From Gnetum montanum (taxonomy: Eukaryota; Streptophyta; Gnetopsida; Gnetales; Gnetaceae): DNA of 64,000 bases. This document shows, piece after piece, positions 23,640 through 35,770 of this stretch. Within the stretch, counting starts at the first letter, position 1, and every line of letters begins with the position of its first letter. A program made the translations under genes and the position numbers. Where the stretch lies: contig MNCI01006048.1 in assembly GCA_015680685.1 (NCBI GenBank), forward strand, positions 48,467 to 112,466, read 5' to 3'. The notes beneath the pieces are model-generated. The model saw only the letters and a list, made by a program, of their open reading frames with translations, was not told the DNA's origin and made no database searches.

Positions 23640-24520
23640 AGGTACCTACTACTTAGATAACTTGGCCATTTCAATGATGGGTGTTGGATATCATTGGAAC
23701 AATAATTCCTAAGTCTTTTGCGGGCCATAGCTTCATCGTCACCACAATCGAATACTTTACAAAGCTGGTTGAATCTATTCCCTTAAGAATGACAACATCT
23801 AAACAAGTCTAGAAATTTTTACTAGATAACATTGTAGCCCATTTTGGCATTCATATGACCATGATCATAGACAATGGACCATAATCTAGTAGCCAAGAAA
23901 TAAAGGATTTTTGTCATGACCTAGGCATTAAGCACTCTTTCTCATTGTCATATTACCGTGAAGTCTATGATCAAGTAGAAGAAAGCAATAAGGCCATCAT
24001 AAACTTGCTTGAGAAAATGCTAAGTAGCAGTAAACACAAGTGGCATGAGTGGCTTGTCCATGCACCTTAGGCTTACTGAATGACATACTATATCACAGGA
24101 AGTGTAACGCCTTATATCCTGGTTTATGGTTTTGAAGCTATTTTACCTCTTGAATTACAATTTCCATTACTCCAAGTAGCCTTATTCAATTTCATCAATG
24201 ATGAACATAACCAAGATTTGTATACCATGAACCTAAACTCAGTGGAGGAGCAATGTGTGTGAACACTTGCTCATGTCAAGTAGTATCAAGAGAGGTAGAA
24301 GCGACAACACCACCATAACTTGACTAAGCATAAGATCAAGGAAGGTGATTTGGTCATTGAGGTCATCCTTGAGCATGCAGAAAAATTTTTAGCCAACTAG
24401 GAAGGACCTTTCTTGGTCACCACAACCTACAACAATGGTGCATTCAAAATAGTAGACATGGATGGGAATGAGTTAGCCAATCTGATCAATCAATCTTATC
24501 TAAAGCCTTACTACATGTAG
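23640..24520 (+). pseudogene. Integrase of giant gypsy element
   Basis: DDE integrase core that would join the cDNA to host DNA. WVLDIIGTI with AGHSFIVTTIEYFTKLVE (about 23682-23772) carries the first D. MIIDNGP (23863-23883) carries the second. VYDQVEESNKAI (about 23965-24002) carries the E. Then come WHEWLVHAP and the Tat-type TPYILVYGFEAILPLEL (24106-24156). The C-terminal part (KIKEGDLV..EGPFLV) runs to about 24520, with no chromodomain seen. There are only a few stops, mostly TAG, so this is the best-preserved part of the element. Confidence 0.8.
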
Positions 24521-24534
24521 CCAATAGCCAACAT

Positions 24535-24745
24535 TGATGGCCTATCAAGGCCTTGAACTAGTAAGATGGCCTACCATGGCCTAAAATTGATAAAACCATG
24601 ACTTGCCAAGGCCTTAAACTAGCATCACAACCTGATGAGGCCTTAAACTAGTAGCATAGTCTACTAATACTTTAAACTAGCAACATGGCACTCTAAGGCC
24701 TTAAACTGGTATCATGATCCATCATGGCCTTAAACTGGTAATAGT
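24535..24745 (+). repeat. Minisatellite in 3' UTR of giant element
   Basis: About seven imperfect copies of a ~30 base unit with the core AAGGCCTTAAACTAG, preceded by ATGGCCTACC. It begins right after the integrase ends. Variable tandem repeats in this position are a known habit of Tat/Ogre elements. Confidence 0.75.
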
Positions 24746-25089
24746 GGTAACTTAGGTAGCTTGGTTATATCTATCATTCCCTTGTATGACATGTATGCAT
24801 TGTAATGTTATAACATGCTTTCTTTGCTTGGTTTTCCTATCCTCTTGGAGCCATTGCAAAGGTTTAACTCATCATGGTAGCAAATCACCATGTGACTCTA
24901 ATGTGCAAGACTTGGTAAGTTCATCCTACCAAGAGTGATTTCCTCATATCATTGCCCTCCCTCTAACACCACTCCTTGAATCCAACCCTATACCCTAATG
25001 ATGACCTTCCATACCTTGAAAAAGAATGTTGACCTATGTTTGACACTCATGCACTATGGTAGAATGATATCCTTCCACGATGCTCCACC

Positions 25090-25215
25090 TTCAAGTCCAT
25101 TGAGTGTAAGATAGCTCATTCAATGGGAAAATGAAGTCCATTCAAATGTAACACATCTCATTTGATGGGAAAACCACCAAGTCCATTAAGTGCAACATAG
25201 CTCACTCAACAAGAG
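25090..25215 (+). repeat. Short tandem repeat in 3' UTR
   Basis: Three imperfect copies of an ~55 base unit, AAGTCCATT.A.TG.AACA...CTCA.T.AA..GG. The 24746-25623 stretch otherwise shows no gene. Confidence 0.55.
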
Positions 25216-25611
25216 ACCCAAGTCAAAACTAGCTTTGACAATGAAACCCAAATGAAGGTTGCACCCTACAAAAAAATGGGGATTCAAATTTCTAAGCTAA
25301 ATGATCAATAAAGACCAAAGGATGAACCAATGGCTCTAAACATCCAAAAGGAGGAGCCCAATGGCCAAAGAAACCTTTGAGTGAGATGTCGATACCTCGA
25401 GTGCATTTGCTGAGCATGCTATACTTTTAAACATGAAGTGCCAAATCCAATTGATTAACCAACATGTCAATGTCATGTTATAGCCATAGTGTCAACACTT
25501 GGAGTGCATTTTTAGCCTTCGTAACCATTTCCCTATGACCTTTCTACCATTATAGCCTTACTCCATCATCATAAGCACTCTTTGGCATGGTTTGATACAA
25601 CTGGATCAAGC

Positions 25612-25623
25612 GTGGAGAGGGAA
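25612..25623 (+). promoter_or_regulatory. Polypurine tract of giant element
   Basis: GTGGAGAGGGAA lies immediately before TGTTGG, the inferred first bases of the right LTR. This is where a plus-strand primer is expected. Confidence 0.5.
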
Positions 25624-27147
25624 TGTTGGTGATGGACCAATAGTGGTGTTTTGCATTCTTTATTGATGCTTCTTAGGTCAATCCTTTAGACACCAACAAA
25701 GAGGGGCCATTGAAACAGCACAAAAATTTTCATGTTGTAACTATTTTTTCATCATGTAACCTTCACCCCATGAAACCTAAGGCAAGAACTTCATTGTAAA
25801 TGTGCAGATGGTATCCATGAAAGGGAAACATTAGATACTTTATACTTTTGAAGCTAAAAAATGCCTCATAAGTTATCAAAGACTCATCCCCCAAGTGGAA
25901 AAAGCTATGGAATGTTGATACTTGGGCTTGGTGTTAAAAATGCCTTTTGAGATGCTACAAATGACAATTTGATGGGTTTTATGGGGTTGGGGGGAGGGGG
26001 GAGGTGCATCATTCTCTACTCTAGAGGTACCTATCGAGGGGTGCATCTCACCTACTCCCAATGTGGAGGGGTGTAGGATCAACAATGCCTAGTGTGGAGG
26101 GGTATAACCTTGCCCCAGCATTAACACTCCATGCCCCCAGCATTGATATAGCATTGACAAGATTTTAGCACTTCATTGGCTCCAGCATTGGCCATGCACT
26201 CCAACGTGGATGGTAGAAGGCCCAACATGGATAGATGAAGCTAGCGTGGATGGTGTGCCCCTATTACTATTTTTAGTAAACAAAATGGCCATAGGGGTAT
26301 GACACTTTTCATACATAGTAACCCCCGAATTTGGCACCCATCTAACTTGCACATGGTAGAAACTTGTAGCCAATTTGTAGCAATTTATAGTCATTTGTAG
26401 CTAAATTAGTGTCCCAAAAACCTATAAAACCAAGCATCCAACACCATGTATAGGTTCCACAATTTTTGCAGCCACACCTCCTTGGCATTTCAAGCATTCT
26501 TGCACCCAAGAGCACTTGCATAGTTTGGAATCACGCTGCTTCTTGGATCATCCCAATGTGAAACCCCCTATGGCCTTGCAACCCTTGATAAGAACCTTGA
26601 GATTTGTGATATTGTGGGTGTCTACGTTGAGCATTTGGGAACCACAACTGCCAATGTTGCTTACATTTGTAGCCTAAAATCCTTCACATCTCTCATAGCC
26701 CTAGCATAGCTAGTGTTGCAGATCTGTGGAAGTAGTAGAGGTTTGATAGCATCAGGAGTGGTAGAACATTTAGATCATGGAGTTCATCACATCGGCTTCA
26801 ACGAACTTTGAAACCTTGCCCAAGTGAGCCACACTTCTCTACTCTCAAGCACGTTTTTGTACACAATCTCTAAACTCTCTCTCTCTCTCTTTGTGAAATA
26901 AAGTTTACAATTTTTTTTGTGTATGCATTAGATCTGTTATTTATTTTCAATGCATTCACATTTTTAGATCTGCAATCATATTTTCATTTTTACTATCTTG
27001 TTTTGCCCTCCTCTAAGTCCCTGGGTGATCTATTGAACCAACCAAGGCACCGTAAATCCCATTTTGCAAAGTCCTTGGGGATTTGGGGTTAAAGGTGTTG
27101 CACTAGGGATTTCGTTTTCAGCGACCAAATTTTCCAATCACTATACA
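25624..27147 (+). repeat. Right LTR of giant gypsy element
   Basis: Starts TGTTGGTGATGG after the purine tract and ends CACTATACA. It is collinear with the left LTR from 25711 onward. The TATA box is at 26423-26429 and a short CT microsatellite at about 26877-26890. Minus-strand open frames within it (25876-26085, 26173-26394) are chance. Confidence 0.75.
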
Positions 27148-28720
27148 AAGGATTTGTCAAACAAATGAATTTATGCAAAGTACACAATAGCTTTTATGAG
27201 CACCAAAAAAGTAGAAGATTTATAACAAGGATCCCAAATAATGAGTAACTCATTATCTTTTTTCTTCTGTTTTTCTTATACTTTTGTGCTATAAGACAAA
27301 TTTCCCAGAAACCATCATAGTGCACCATGTTTACCCTTTTCACATTTTCCTTTTACTTTCACATTTTCTTTTACCCAAGTATCAAAGTTGCAGCGAAGTA
27401 CCTAAAATCTATTTAATAATGCATTTCCAACCGTAAGAGTCCATCTTTCAATAAAGTTGCCTATATGGACTTTTAAAGAAACAAATTAATTTTAAGAATC
27501 AGAGGAATGGTGCACCCCAAATCCCGCATATCTGGACGGGAACAAGACGCTTCCATGGCTTCACCAACTTTGCTCGCTCCATTGAAGTCAATAACAACCC
27601 CACAGTGGTGGGCTTGAAGCTATCCTGGTTTATAGGACGCATGGGTTACCTCTTACTGCTTAGCCTGCAATTGTTACATCCGATCCAAACTTAGATGCAA
27701 TGATAGGTAATGGGAATGGAAATTGATTAACATATTCCACTGGCCGATTTTTCAGTATACTTTACATGTATAAGTTTGTTAAAATAATAAACTTTAATTA
27801 AAATTATTTTAATGCAAACAATTGATTAACTTAACTTCACAAATTGTTATCACATTGAAAGTAAACATTAAACAATAACAATAGTCATAAAAAATCTGGT
27901 CCTGTGGGGCTCGGACCCAAGAAGAAGTTTTATTAATATTAATATTAAAAGAGTTACAGTAACCATATTAAGTCACACGGTTAAGGGGAACGAAAATCTA
28001 GTCATGTGATCAAGGCCTAAGATAGGTATACCAGAGTTTAGACTGTTGACCAGCCCAGTGATCATCGTTTAATTTTTTAATTCCATGTGGGATCCACGTG
28101 CATATCTATATCTATTGCAGCACTTGCTCGAGTACAGTATATATCTATTGCTAGCAAGTGATAAACTGTCTTTCGAGTGAAGTTTCTGAAGCAAATCGTA
28201 TGACTAAGGCTGAAGTCTGTGTAATAAACCTGTCACGCAATATAGGAGGCTGCTTCTCCAGATATGCATGGTCTTGTAGACTTTTCCTATATTTCTTTTT
28301 AATATAAAATGTAGTAGGCTGGCCTTGTAAAGTTTGCTATTGTAGAAAATCTGATAAAAATAAAATAAAATCATATTTCATTATTATATTAACATAGGTC
28401 CCACTTAACTTTTTCTACTTTAATGTACGCATTGGATTTGTTTCCCAAAATTTTCACGTTGTTAAGCTATAACATTATCCCTTGAAAAGGTTTTTATTTT
28501 AAAAAAGGAACATTTCTATTGATTTCATACGTGCAATAAACTTAAAGGAGAGTTAATATAAACGGTTATCCACATAAATTGTTCTGGGTATTTACCGTTG
28601 AAATAAAAGGAAGATGCATTTTTGTAATAGCGATCTATTACTTAATATTTTGTTAGGTATTATTTTTAGATGATATTTTGATTATCAAATTATTTAGAAT
28701 ATTTTGTTTGTCAAAGAGGT
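27148..28720. other. Low-repeat flank, no gene recognised
   Basis: The most ordinary-looking sequence in the window, with no match to the other repeats here. One plus-strand frame, about 27466-27692, is open for some 75 codons without a clear start and reads protein-like (GFTNFARSIEVNNN.., LKLSWFIGRMGYLLLL), ending at TAG. I cannot name it. A CACGTG hexamer is at 28095-28100. It could be a remnant of a host gene flank. Confidence 0.3.
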
Positions 28721-29800
28721 ATTGCTTTGTAATTTTTTTAAGGTAAGATAATAATAAGAATTTGTTTGGAAGTTTGGGCAATGCCTCTAGGCTAGCTTAT
28801 AGTGCCTTCAATGTTGACTATATGCACAAGGTAGCTATAGTCTCATAGTTTTGGTTCGGATATTTGCACTAGTAGCAAGAAAGATGAGGACATGACCTCA
28901 TTAATTATTATAATGAATTGTAAAGAGCATTGATTGAAATATTGTTTAGATGCCTCTTTTAAAAAAACCTAAAAATGATAATGGTTAGAATTCTAATAAT
29001 TTTTTTAAAATCTCCTTTTTCCTTAAGACATTTCTACTCTTAGTTCTCTAGTTCTTATGGTGTAAGCTTAGTAAGTATTATAATTACAACCATATTACAA
29101 TTTTAGAAAATATACTTAAGCATATTAGCCCATGGTAGCTTTCTTTTAATGAAGCATTTTGAGCTACTAATTCATCTATATTGTGTAACACTTAGAAAAA
29201 ATTTTGATATCACTACAGTTTCCTATGTACAAATGCATGAGAAATGGATTATATGGAAGGAGACTTCTAGCCTCTATAATTTGAATAAAAGAAAAAGTTA
29301 TTAAAAATTTAATTTTTGATCTTGAGATTTTATTTAAAATTGAAAATACTTTGCATCAATCTTTTTTAAACATTTTTTTGGACGAACGACATATCTATTT
29401 ATTTTAACTCCAAAGTTGTATACAATATTATTACTAAGAATGATTTTATTCATAACAAATTCAATAAGGCTTAGAAAATACTATTATCATTGCATTTTCC
29501 GATGAGGAAAATGGAAGATATTTGAAGAGTTCGTACCTTTTTAAAAATTCATAATTTCTTATAGTGACTAATTTATCAAGGTCTTCCTATTAGTAGTCAT
29601 TTTCAACATATGGAAATTGTTTCTTCTCATTCGGCTCTTTGTGGAAGCAAAGACTCCTTTTCTCATGTTTTTTTATTTTATGTCCCATTACACAACATGC
29701 ATGGAAATGGACATCTAGAATTTCTATGAACTTTCAACCAAGCATCAATGATATCATTTTGGGTAATCAACCTACTTTGTCTACTTATTTTTTTTGCATT
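28720..29800 (+). mobile_element. LINE fragment with zf-RVT-like end
   Basis: Across frames on the plus strand the text at about 29430-29700 reads as the C-terminal zinc-binding region of plant LINE RT: YNIITKN, KFNKA*KILLSL, FLKIHNFL, IYQGLPISSHFQHM, then SALCGSKDSFSHVFLF. The Cys/His pattern is partly lost. Only this terminal part is recognisable; 28720-29400 is too decayed to place. Confidence 0.45.
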
Positions 29801-31309
29801 TGGAAATGACATTGAACACTTGTTCTCTATTTTATTTACAAGCTTTAGTGTGTAGGTAAGTTCCAATAATAAGAATATAACTATAATATTTCTTCAAGAT
29901 TTAAATTTCAAATTCTCAAAGATATCACTTTTAGTTACAACTTCAATCAAAAAATCTTCTAATGAAAATGGAACAATTAGTTTGTTTCCTACGATATTAT
30001 TTGCCCGTTCTTTTGGAGGCTCATAAATGGAAAGCTTTTTTCTTCTATCGTTGTTTGTTCATTTTCTATGATTAATAGTTTCTTTTATTTATAAAGAGAT
30101 TTTTCTTCTTCTTTTTACAAGAAACCCTTTAGTAAGAAGTGAAAATGTGTGAGGATGCTTCTATCTAAGAGGAGAGATTTTTTAGGATTAATTGTAATGA
30201 TAAAACCCTAAAAATATATCCCAAAACCATTGAGTTTTGTGTTTAGATTCTATCTTCATTGATCTAATATACTCTAAATAGTTTAATATTATTTTTTATT
30301 TTTCTAGGGTCTAACAACCACACCTCCCTCCTTAAAAAATAACTAGTTCTAATTTCAACACAAACTTTAAAAAATATTAATGATGGTACCATGATTATTT
30401 TTCAAGTTGTAAAGCTTAGGTTCAATTTTAGGCATAACCACTCAAAAAGAGGTTAGGTTTTTCATTTGTTTATCAATCCCTTTGAGATCTTAATTGCTAG
30501 GATGGGCATGGAGCCTCTAGGTGATAATCCTTAATGATATTGTTTTTAGAATTTTATCTTCTTTTTCAATCCTAAGAAGATTTTGAGGTTTGAGAATTCA
30601 AGCATAAGAAAATTGATGTTTTTTAAAATAGCAAACAAACATCAAGGTTAGTAGCACAACCCCTACATACATAATAGAGAAGATGTAACAAACTACACAA
30701 AAGTGTCCTTCCATAAGGTTAATCCATTGCTACCACACTTTTAGGTGGAGGCAAGAATTAAACCCATAACCTCTCAACTGAAATAAGATAGTCTTGATTG
30801 CTACACTACAACCATGGTTGCAAGAATATTGATGTTATTACAATTTTAAATCTTTTCAAATCATGTAGCATTAAGAAAATTTGTACAAGTATGATGAAAT
30901 GAAAATAAAAATATGCAAGATATGAATAGTACACAAGATAAATGATGATAAACAAAGTTATTTTTTTTAAATTACATTCACTAAGATCCTCTAGATTTGT
31001 TGGATGTGTTCTAGAATTTCTTTAATGGAAGTTTTTTTGTATATAGCTCAAAGTATCCTACTAAAATTAAGCTTGTAACATGGGTTTTCTAGGCCAAGAC
31101 TTCTTCATTATTAAAAATAAGATTTCTGAAGAGGTCTCCCATACTAGTCAACTGCCTACATACTTAACTTTTTAATTGTTCTACCATGATCAACTACCCA
31201 ATGTATTAATTTGTGAAACCAATAAAAGATATCATAAATTTGAACTAAATAATAAAGAACTTGAGGTTTTCAATACATACAAATTTTTAGGACTAATATG
31301 CTTTCAAAA
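29801..31309. other. AT-rich stretch with a SINE-like insert
   Basis: No coding signal. The only structured item is the tRNA-like segment at 30690-30815, listed separately. Confidence 0.4.
30690..30815 (-). mobile_element. tRNA-derived SINE head (or tRNA pseudogene)
   Basis: On the minus strand GTAGTGTAGCAATCAAG resembles a Pol III A box (TRGYNNANNGG). About 35 bases on, GAGGTTATGGGTTTAATTCT contains a B-box-like GGTTTAATTCT (consensus GGTTCGANTCC) at 30754-30764, followed by GCCTCCACC. The arrangement is that of plant tRNA-derived SINEs. The end and tail were not defined. Confidence 0.45.
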
Positions 31310-32280
31310 TTATAGGTAAAAGCATTATGTATGACATTATATTCTAAGGCCTATGATTCTATCATACAAAGCAAGTTATAGAAATGATTGAAGTATTTAG
31401 TAGTTCACAATATACTATTATGTGCTATCTAAAAACTTTACAAAAAGATATGTATTCAATTTACAAATGGGGCAAGAAATAATTTTATTTAATATTTTTG
31501 TTGGCATTAAACAATAATATCCTCTTTCTCTTACTTTATTTGGTATTTTTATTGATGAACTTGAAGAGTGGATGCATAAAATATCAACTCAATTTATAAT
31601 TATAATTAGAAGTAGTCATATCAATCTCTTACTCTATGTTGATGATGTTGCCTTAAGTTTAAATTCAATGAAAGCATTGTAGCATATGCATAATATTCTT
31701 GATATTATTGATAACTTTGATTGACATTCAAGAATGAAAGAAAATGTTCAAAAATAAAAAATAAATATGTATATGTAGAAATAATTTCATCTTACAAATA
31801 TCTTAGCCTACAATTCTTTTGAAATTACAAATGGGATCAATGCATTACATAAAAATTTACAGGTACCATAAAAGCCTTATTTTCTTTAAAAAAAATATAA
31901 GAAGGAATCTATTATAACTTGGGATATTCAAAAACAACTATTCTTATGAGTCCTACTCTATCAAATAAATAGAATCAATTCAAAAGCCTTTTTTTCCTTA
32001 ATAACTTTAAGGTGAAGAGATAGACACAATATGATATTATTCTTCTTAAAGTAGAGATGATGTTATTAGAGGTTGAAGCTATTTATCTATAGCCTAACTT
32101 GATGAAGCCTAATTAGAAATGTAGACTAACTAGAATTCTATCACTTGAGACACCCATAGATGTCATAACAATAATCTACAAGGATGTGAATAATAGTCAA
32201 AAGCTTCACTGCAAGCCATGTTATGTAAAGAGGTCTAACATAAGAGAAGCTACTATTACTAGGATAATATTTCATTCAGA
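31310..32280 (+). pseudogene. LINE reverse transcriptase fragment with YVDD box
   Basis: From about 31490 one frame reads GIKQ*YPLSLTLFGIFIDELEEWMHK, the plant LINE G.KQGCPLSPTLF..YIDELE block. It continues to HINLLLYVDDVAL at about 31620-31657, the catalytic YxDD box. The text then decays through stops and frameshifts to about 32280. It is a separate copy from the one at 28720-29800, because the domain order is reversed between them. Confidence 0.65.
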
Positions 32281-32802
32281 ACTATCAAGAGGCATGTGGA
32301 TGAGAATATAACAAAAGCATATAATGGATTAATACATATTTTCAAGTGAGAAGTTGATGATTTATTACTAAAGTTTTTTTTTTAGCATGCTTTGTATTAT
32401 AATAATACATCACTTAAACTATTGACAAATGTACAAAAATTCCTTTACAAGAGTGTAAGCTATTTTTGCAAATGTCAAATGATTATTGTAATATTTGGAA
32501 TGAAGTTTTTGAGATGTTTTAGACAAGGAAATTAGAAAGTATCCTACATATATCAACTGATGATGTCTACATAGAGAATAATCTCAAGTTTATAACCTTT
32601 AATCTCATCTGGCCACTTTACAAATTAATAAAATATGAACACATGGAGGTGACTAAAAAACAAAAAAAAAATGTAGAAATTATTATTAAGGACTTTAAAC
32701 CTAAAGATAATGAAAGAAAGGAAAAGATCACAAAGACATAAAAGGCTACTGTAATGATTTAAAATGGCTTCATGCATTAAGGATAGCAATGTGGCTTTGT
32801 GT

Positions 32803-32825
32803 AATATATATATATATATATATAT
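32803..32825. repeat. (AT)n microsatellite
   Basis: A clean alternating AT/TA run of 23 bases. Confidence 0.9.
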
Positions 32826-33180
32826 GACACTAAGAGGTTAAGAGATCTATAGTCAAAAAATATGTAGGAGAAGTATTAGCTAGATCAGGAAATGATTAAT
32901 GAATTATCTCAAGACTTGAAGTTGAGCAAAAAAAACTAGTACTAACTCTGGAGGCACAATCTGTATTGTTTTAGCATCTATGCAGAAGATCATGTCATAA
33001 CCCTAATGCAAAACTAGAACTGGTGAAGAAAGGATTCTTAGTTTACCAGCAACCACTATAATATTTAAGATTGTATCTCTATAAAATAAGAGACAATCTT
33101 TCAACTACTAGTAAGGAGATTCATTATATATCCTAAAATTTAAAAACATATAGATAACGAAGTCATCCTCACTATTTGAG

Positions 33181-33663
33181 ATGCTATTCAAGTTAATTCA
33201 ACATACTACAACAATTGAAGTGACTCTCATTGTAAATATCCTGGATGATTATTGGTGCATTCTAAATAGCTTCTATGTGAATTACATAGAAAGGGTTCTA
33301 GAAGGTACAAGCCTAAGCATGAAAAAAAGTTATCACTATATGAAGATCAAAATGTACCTACAAGCTTTCTTCACTTTTAAAATAATAATTTTTAACTATT
33401 CAAAGAATACATAAAAGTATATGTACTATAGACATACATTTGAATTAGATGATGGTAGTCATGTATCACTAAAAACATTGACAAAGTGTGATGACAAAAA
33501 AGATTTCAATTTCAATCTAGAGAAGGATTACACATTTTGGGCTCAAATACTAGAAATATTCTCTTTGCAAGCAACTAATATCAACAACTTTGTAAATATT
33601 TTATCTCTATATTATGGTACTAACTTTCTACAAGAGCTAAAAAACTACATTTACTCAAAATAG
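33181..33663 (+). pseudogene. Unrecognised broken ORF
   Basis: One reading frame is open for 160 codons except for a single TAA at 33412-33414, which is long for DNA this AT-rich. The second half reads MYYRHTFELDDGSHVSLKTL.., with DYTFWAQILEIF further on. I do not recognise it. Upstream minus-stop patches at 32860-33060 also look protein-like in shifted frames. It may be an exon-like remnant of a host or transposon gene. Confidence 0.3.
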
Positions 33664-35119
33664 TATCCATACAAGTAACTAAAGGAGTTTTCTTGTTATA
33701 GAAACTCATCAAAGACCTTAATATTGATATCTTAATGTGTGGAAAATACATAAAGCCTATTGAGGATGTACAAGGAAGAGAAAAAGATATTCTTGGTAGT
33801 ATATCATGGAGATAAGTAAGATTCACAAAAATTGAGATTAACATTAGCGATGAAAAGCAACATTAGGGGATGAACTATGTTATGAAATAGTTTTTATTAT
33901 TAATATAATTCTAGGTTTTGAAGAAAAACTTATCAATCTTTTTAAATTAGTAGAAGAATGAAAAGAAAGTTGTAGAAGATAATGATAAAGAGGATAAAGT
34001 TGAAGACTTTCTATGCAAAGAAATTTTCTTTGAGTATGATGTTACTAACCAAGCTTTAGGAAAGGAGGTTAGATCTTAAAGAGTTATTCTAAGATGATTA
34101 CATGATAAAATAAAATACAAAATACATGCTAGACTCTTTTTGATGAAATTTTCTAAACACTTAATGATATTCAACCTTTCCAATTCCTAAAGATTTCAAA
34201 TATGCTTGATCTGGCAACACATGGAGGAATGAGTGTTGCTGATGTGTTAGAGTCCACAACAATGGAATTGGAACATGTGCTACCTTAGGTAAGAAAATCA
34301 AAGGTAACTATTAAAATTTAATTTTGAAATAGGATGGTCATGCAACATCAAGATAATAACTTTAAATTAATTTAATATAACTTTAGAGAAGTTTTGAAGG
34401 AAAAACTAAGAAGGACATGACACAACCAAAGGAATACATAGTAATGGATGTTGAAATGCCTACAGTATTATTAAAGAAATAAAGATCAGATCATACAAGA
34501 CTATATTTATCTCAATTGTTTATATTCATATTTTGGATTTAGAAATATTACTGAAATCATCATGCAAGAGGATGAACCAAAAAAAGGAATGGCCAACTAA
34601 AAAAGTCAAGATAAAGGTAAAGAAATGGGACGATGAAAAATCATTAACAAAATAGGTATATTAGAACATAATAGATTCAATATTACATTTTAATTAATTA
34701 TTTTTGAGACTAAGTATGTAATATCAATGTATAATCTTTTAACAACATTTTAAGTACAAGATCTTAACATCAATGTTTCATGGTAGAGAAAAGGTTTAGT
34801 AGCAAACATAACAAGAAAAGATAAATAAGTTTAAAAGTAGCATATATTTAATTGTAAATCCTACACAATTATAACTAATTCAATTTTCATAATTAACAAT
34901 GTCTTAATTTCTTGGACTATAGGTAAAGAAAATGATACAAGGAAAGGATGCCATTCAAGAAGTAAGAAACAAATATCTCATACTATATTTTCATCCACTT
35001 GCATGCTTTCTATTTGGTAAATCTAGTTATAAAATATCACTACGAAATGTGATTTTATCATGTTATGTAAGTTTTGGATTTCAAGTAGTTCTACTTATTT
35101 GTGTAAATATTATAACACT

Positions 35120-35770
35120 AGCATGCTATAGGAATTGTTGGTGACATCATAGACAGACTATGCTAAGATAGGAAAACTAGCAAACTTTTCTATCATAGCA
35201 TGATCATGCTATAATGAAGAAAATACAATAAATATTATCATTATGTTAACTTGTACTTCCAACATAACACAAATACATGCCAATAATAACCCTAAACACC
35301 TAAGCCTATCAATCTAACACATGCTATGGGAAATGTTGATGACTTCGTAGACACACAGTGTTAAGAAAATAAAATTAACAAACTATTGTATCATAGTACA
35401 ATTGTACAATGACAAAGAAGTCACAAAAATAATTTTTATTATGTACATTTGCATGTGTACTATACCCTTTCTATATGCTAAAGCATAAAAAAAAATTAAT
35501 GTGTTCATTTGCACTTATAGGATAGTCTTGTTGTGTTCCACTTGCATCCCTATTCAATTAAACCCATCATAGCATGACCATGCTCTATCAAAGAATCTAT
35601 TAAGAAAATTTTCATTGTGTTCATTTGTACTTGTCACATGGCCCTACTACTTGCCAATTTCAACCCTTAACACTTAACACCATTATGCTATCACATTGCT
35701 AGTTTTATCATAGAAAGACCATTCTACAATAAAGAGCATGTCTCACATCATAATGTAGCAATGCTATGAT
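35120..35770. repeat. Imperfect tandem repeat, ~180-195 bp unit
   Basis: The word TATCATAG(C/T)A..A..., followed by AATGAAGAA..., then ATTATGTTAA/ATTGTGTTCATTTG.AC, recurs at about 35195, 35391, 35567 and 35704. The copies are AT-rich and non-coding. Confidence 0.5.

Larger units (their letters stand above)
2400..27147 (+). mobile_element. Giant Ty3/gypsy (Tat/Ogre-like) LTR retrotransposon, ~24.7 kb, with nested insertions
   Basis: Two direct repeats of about 1.45-1.5 kb, at 2400-3845 and 25624-27147, flank a 21.8 kb interior. Inside, in sense order, are a primer site, gag, aspartic protease, reverse transcriptase, RNase H, integrase, a tandem-repeat 3' UTR and a purine tract. The protease and integrase wording fits the Tat lineage, whose Ogre members are known for very long interiors. 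Removing the nested element 6572-12301 still leaves about 16 kb. An antisense spliced gene and a ~190 bp tandem array fill most of the 8.6 kb between protease and RT. All coding parts carry stops. No target duplication could be confirmed, because the left LTR start is unclear. Confidence 0.75.
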
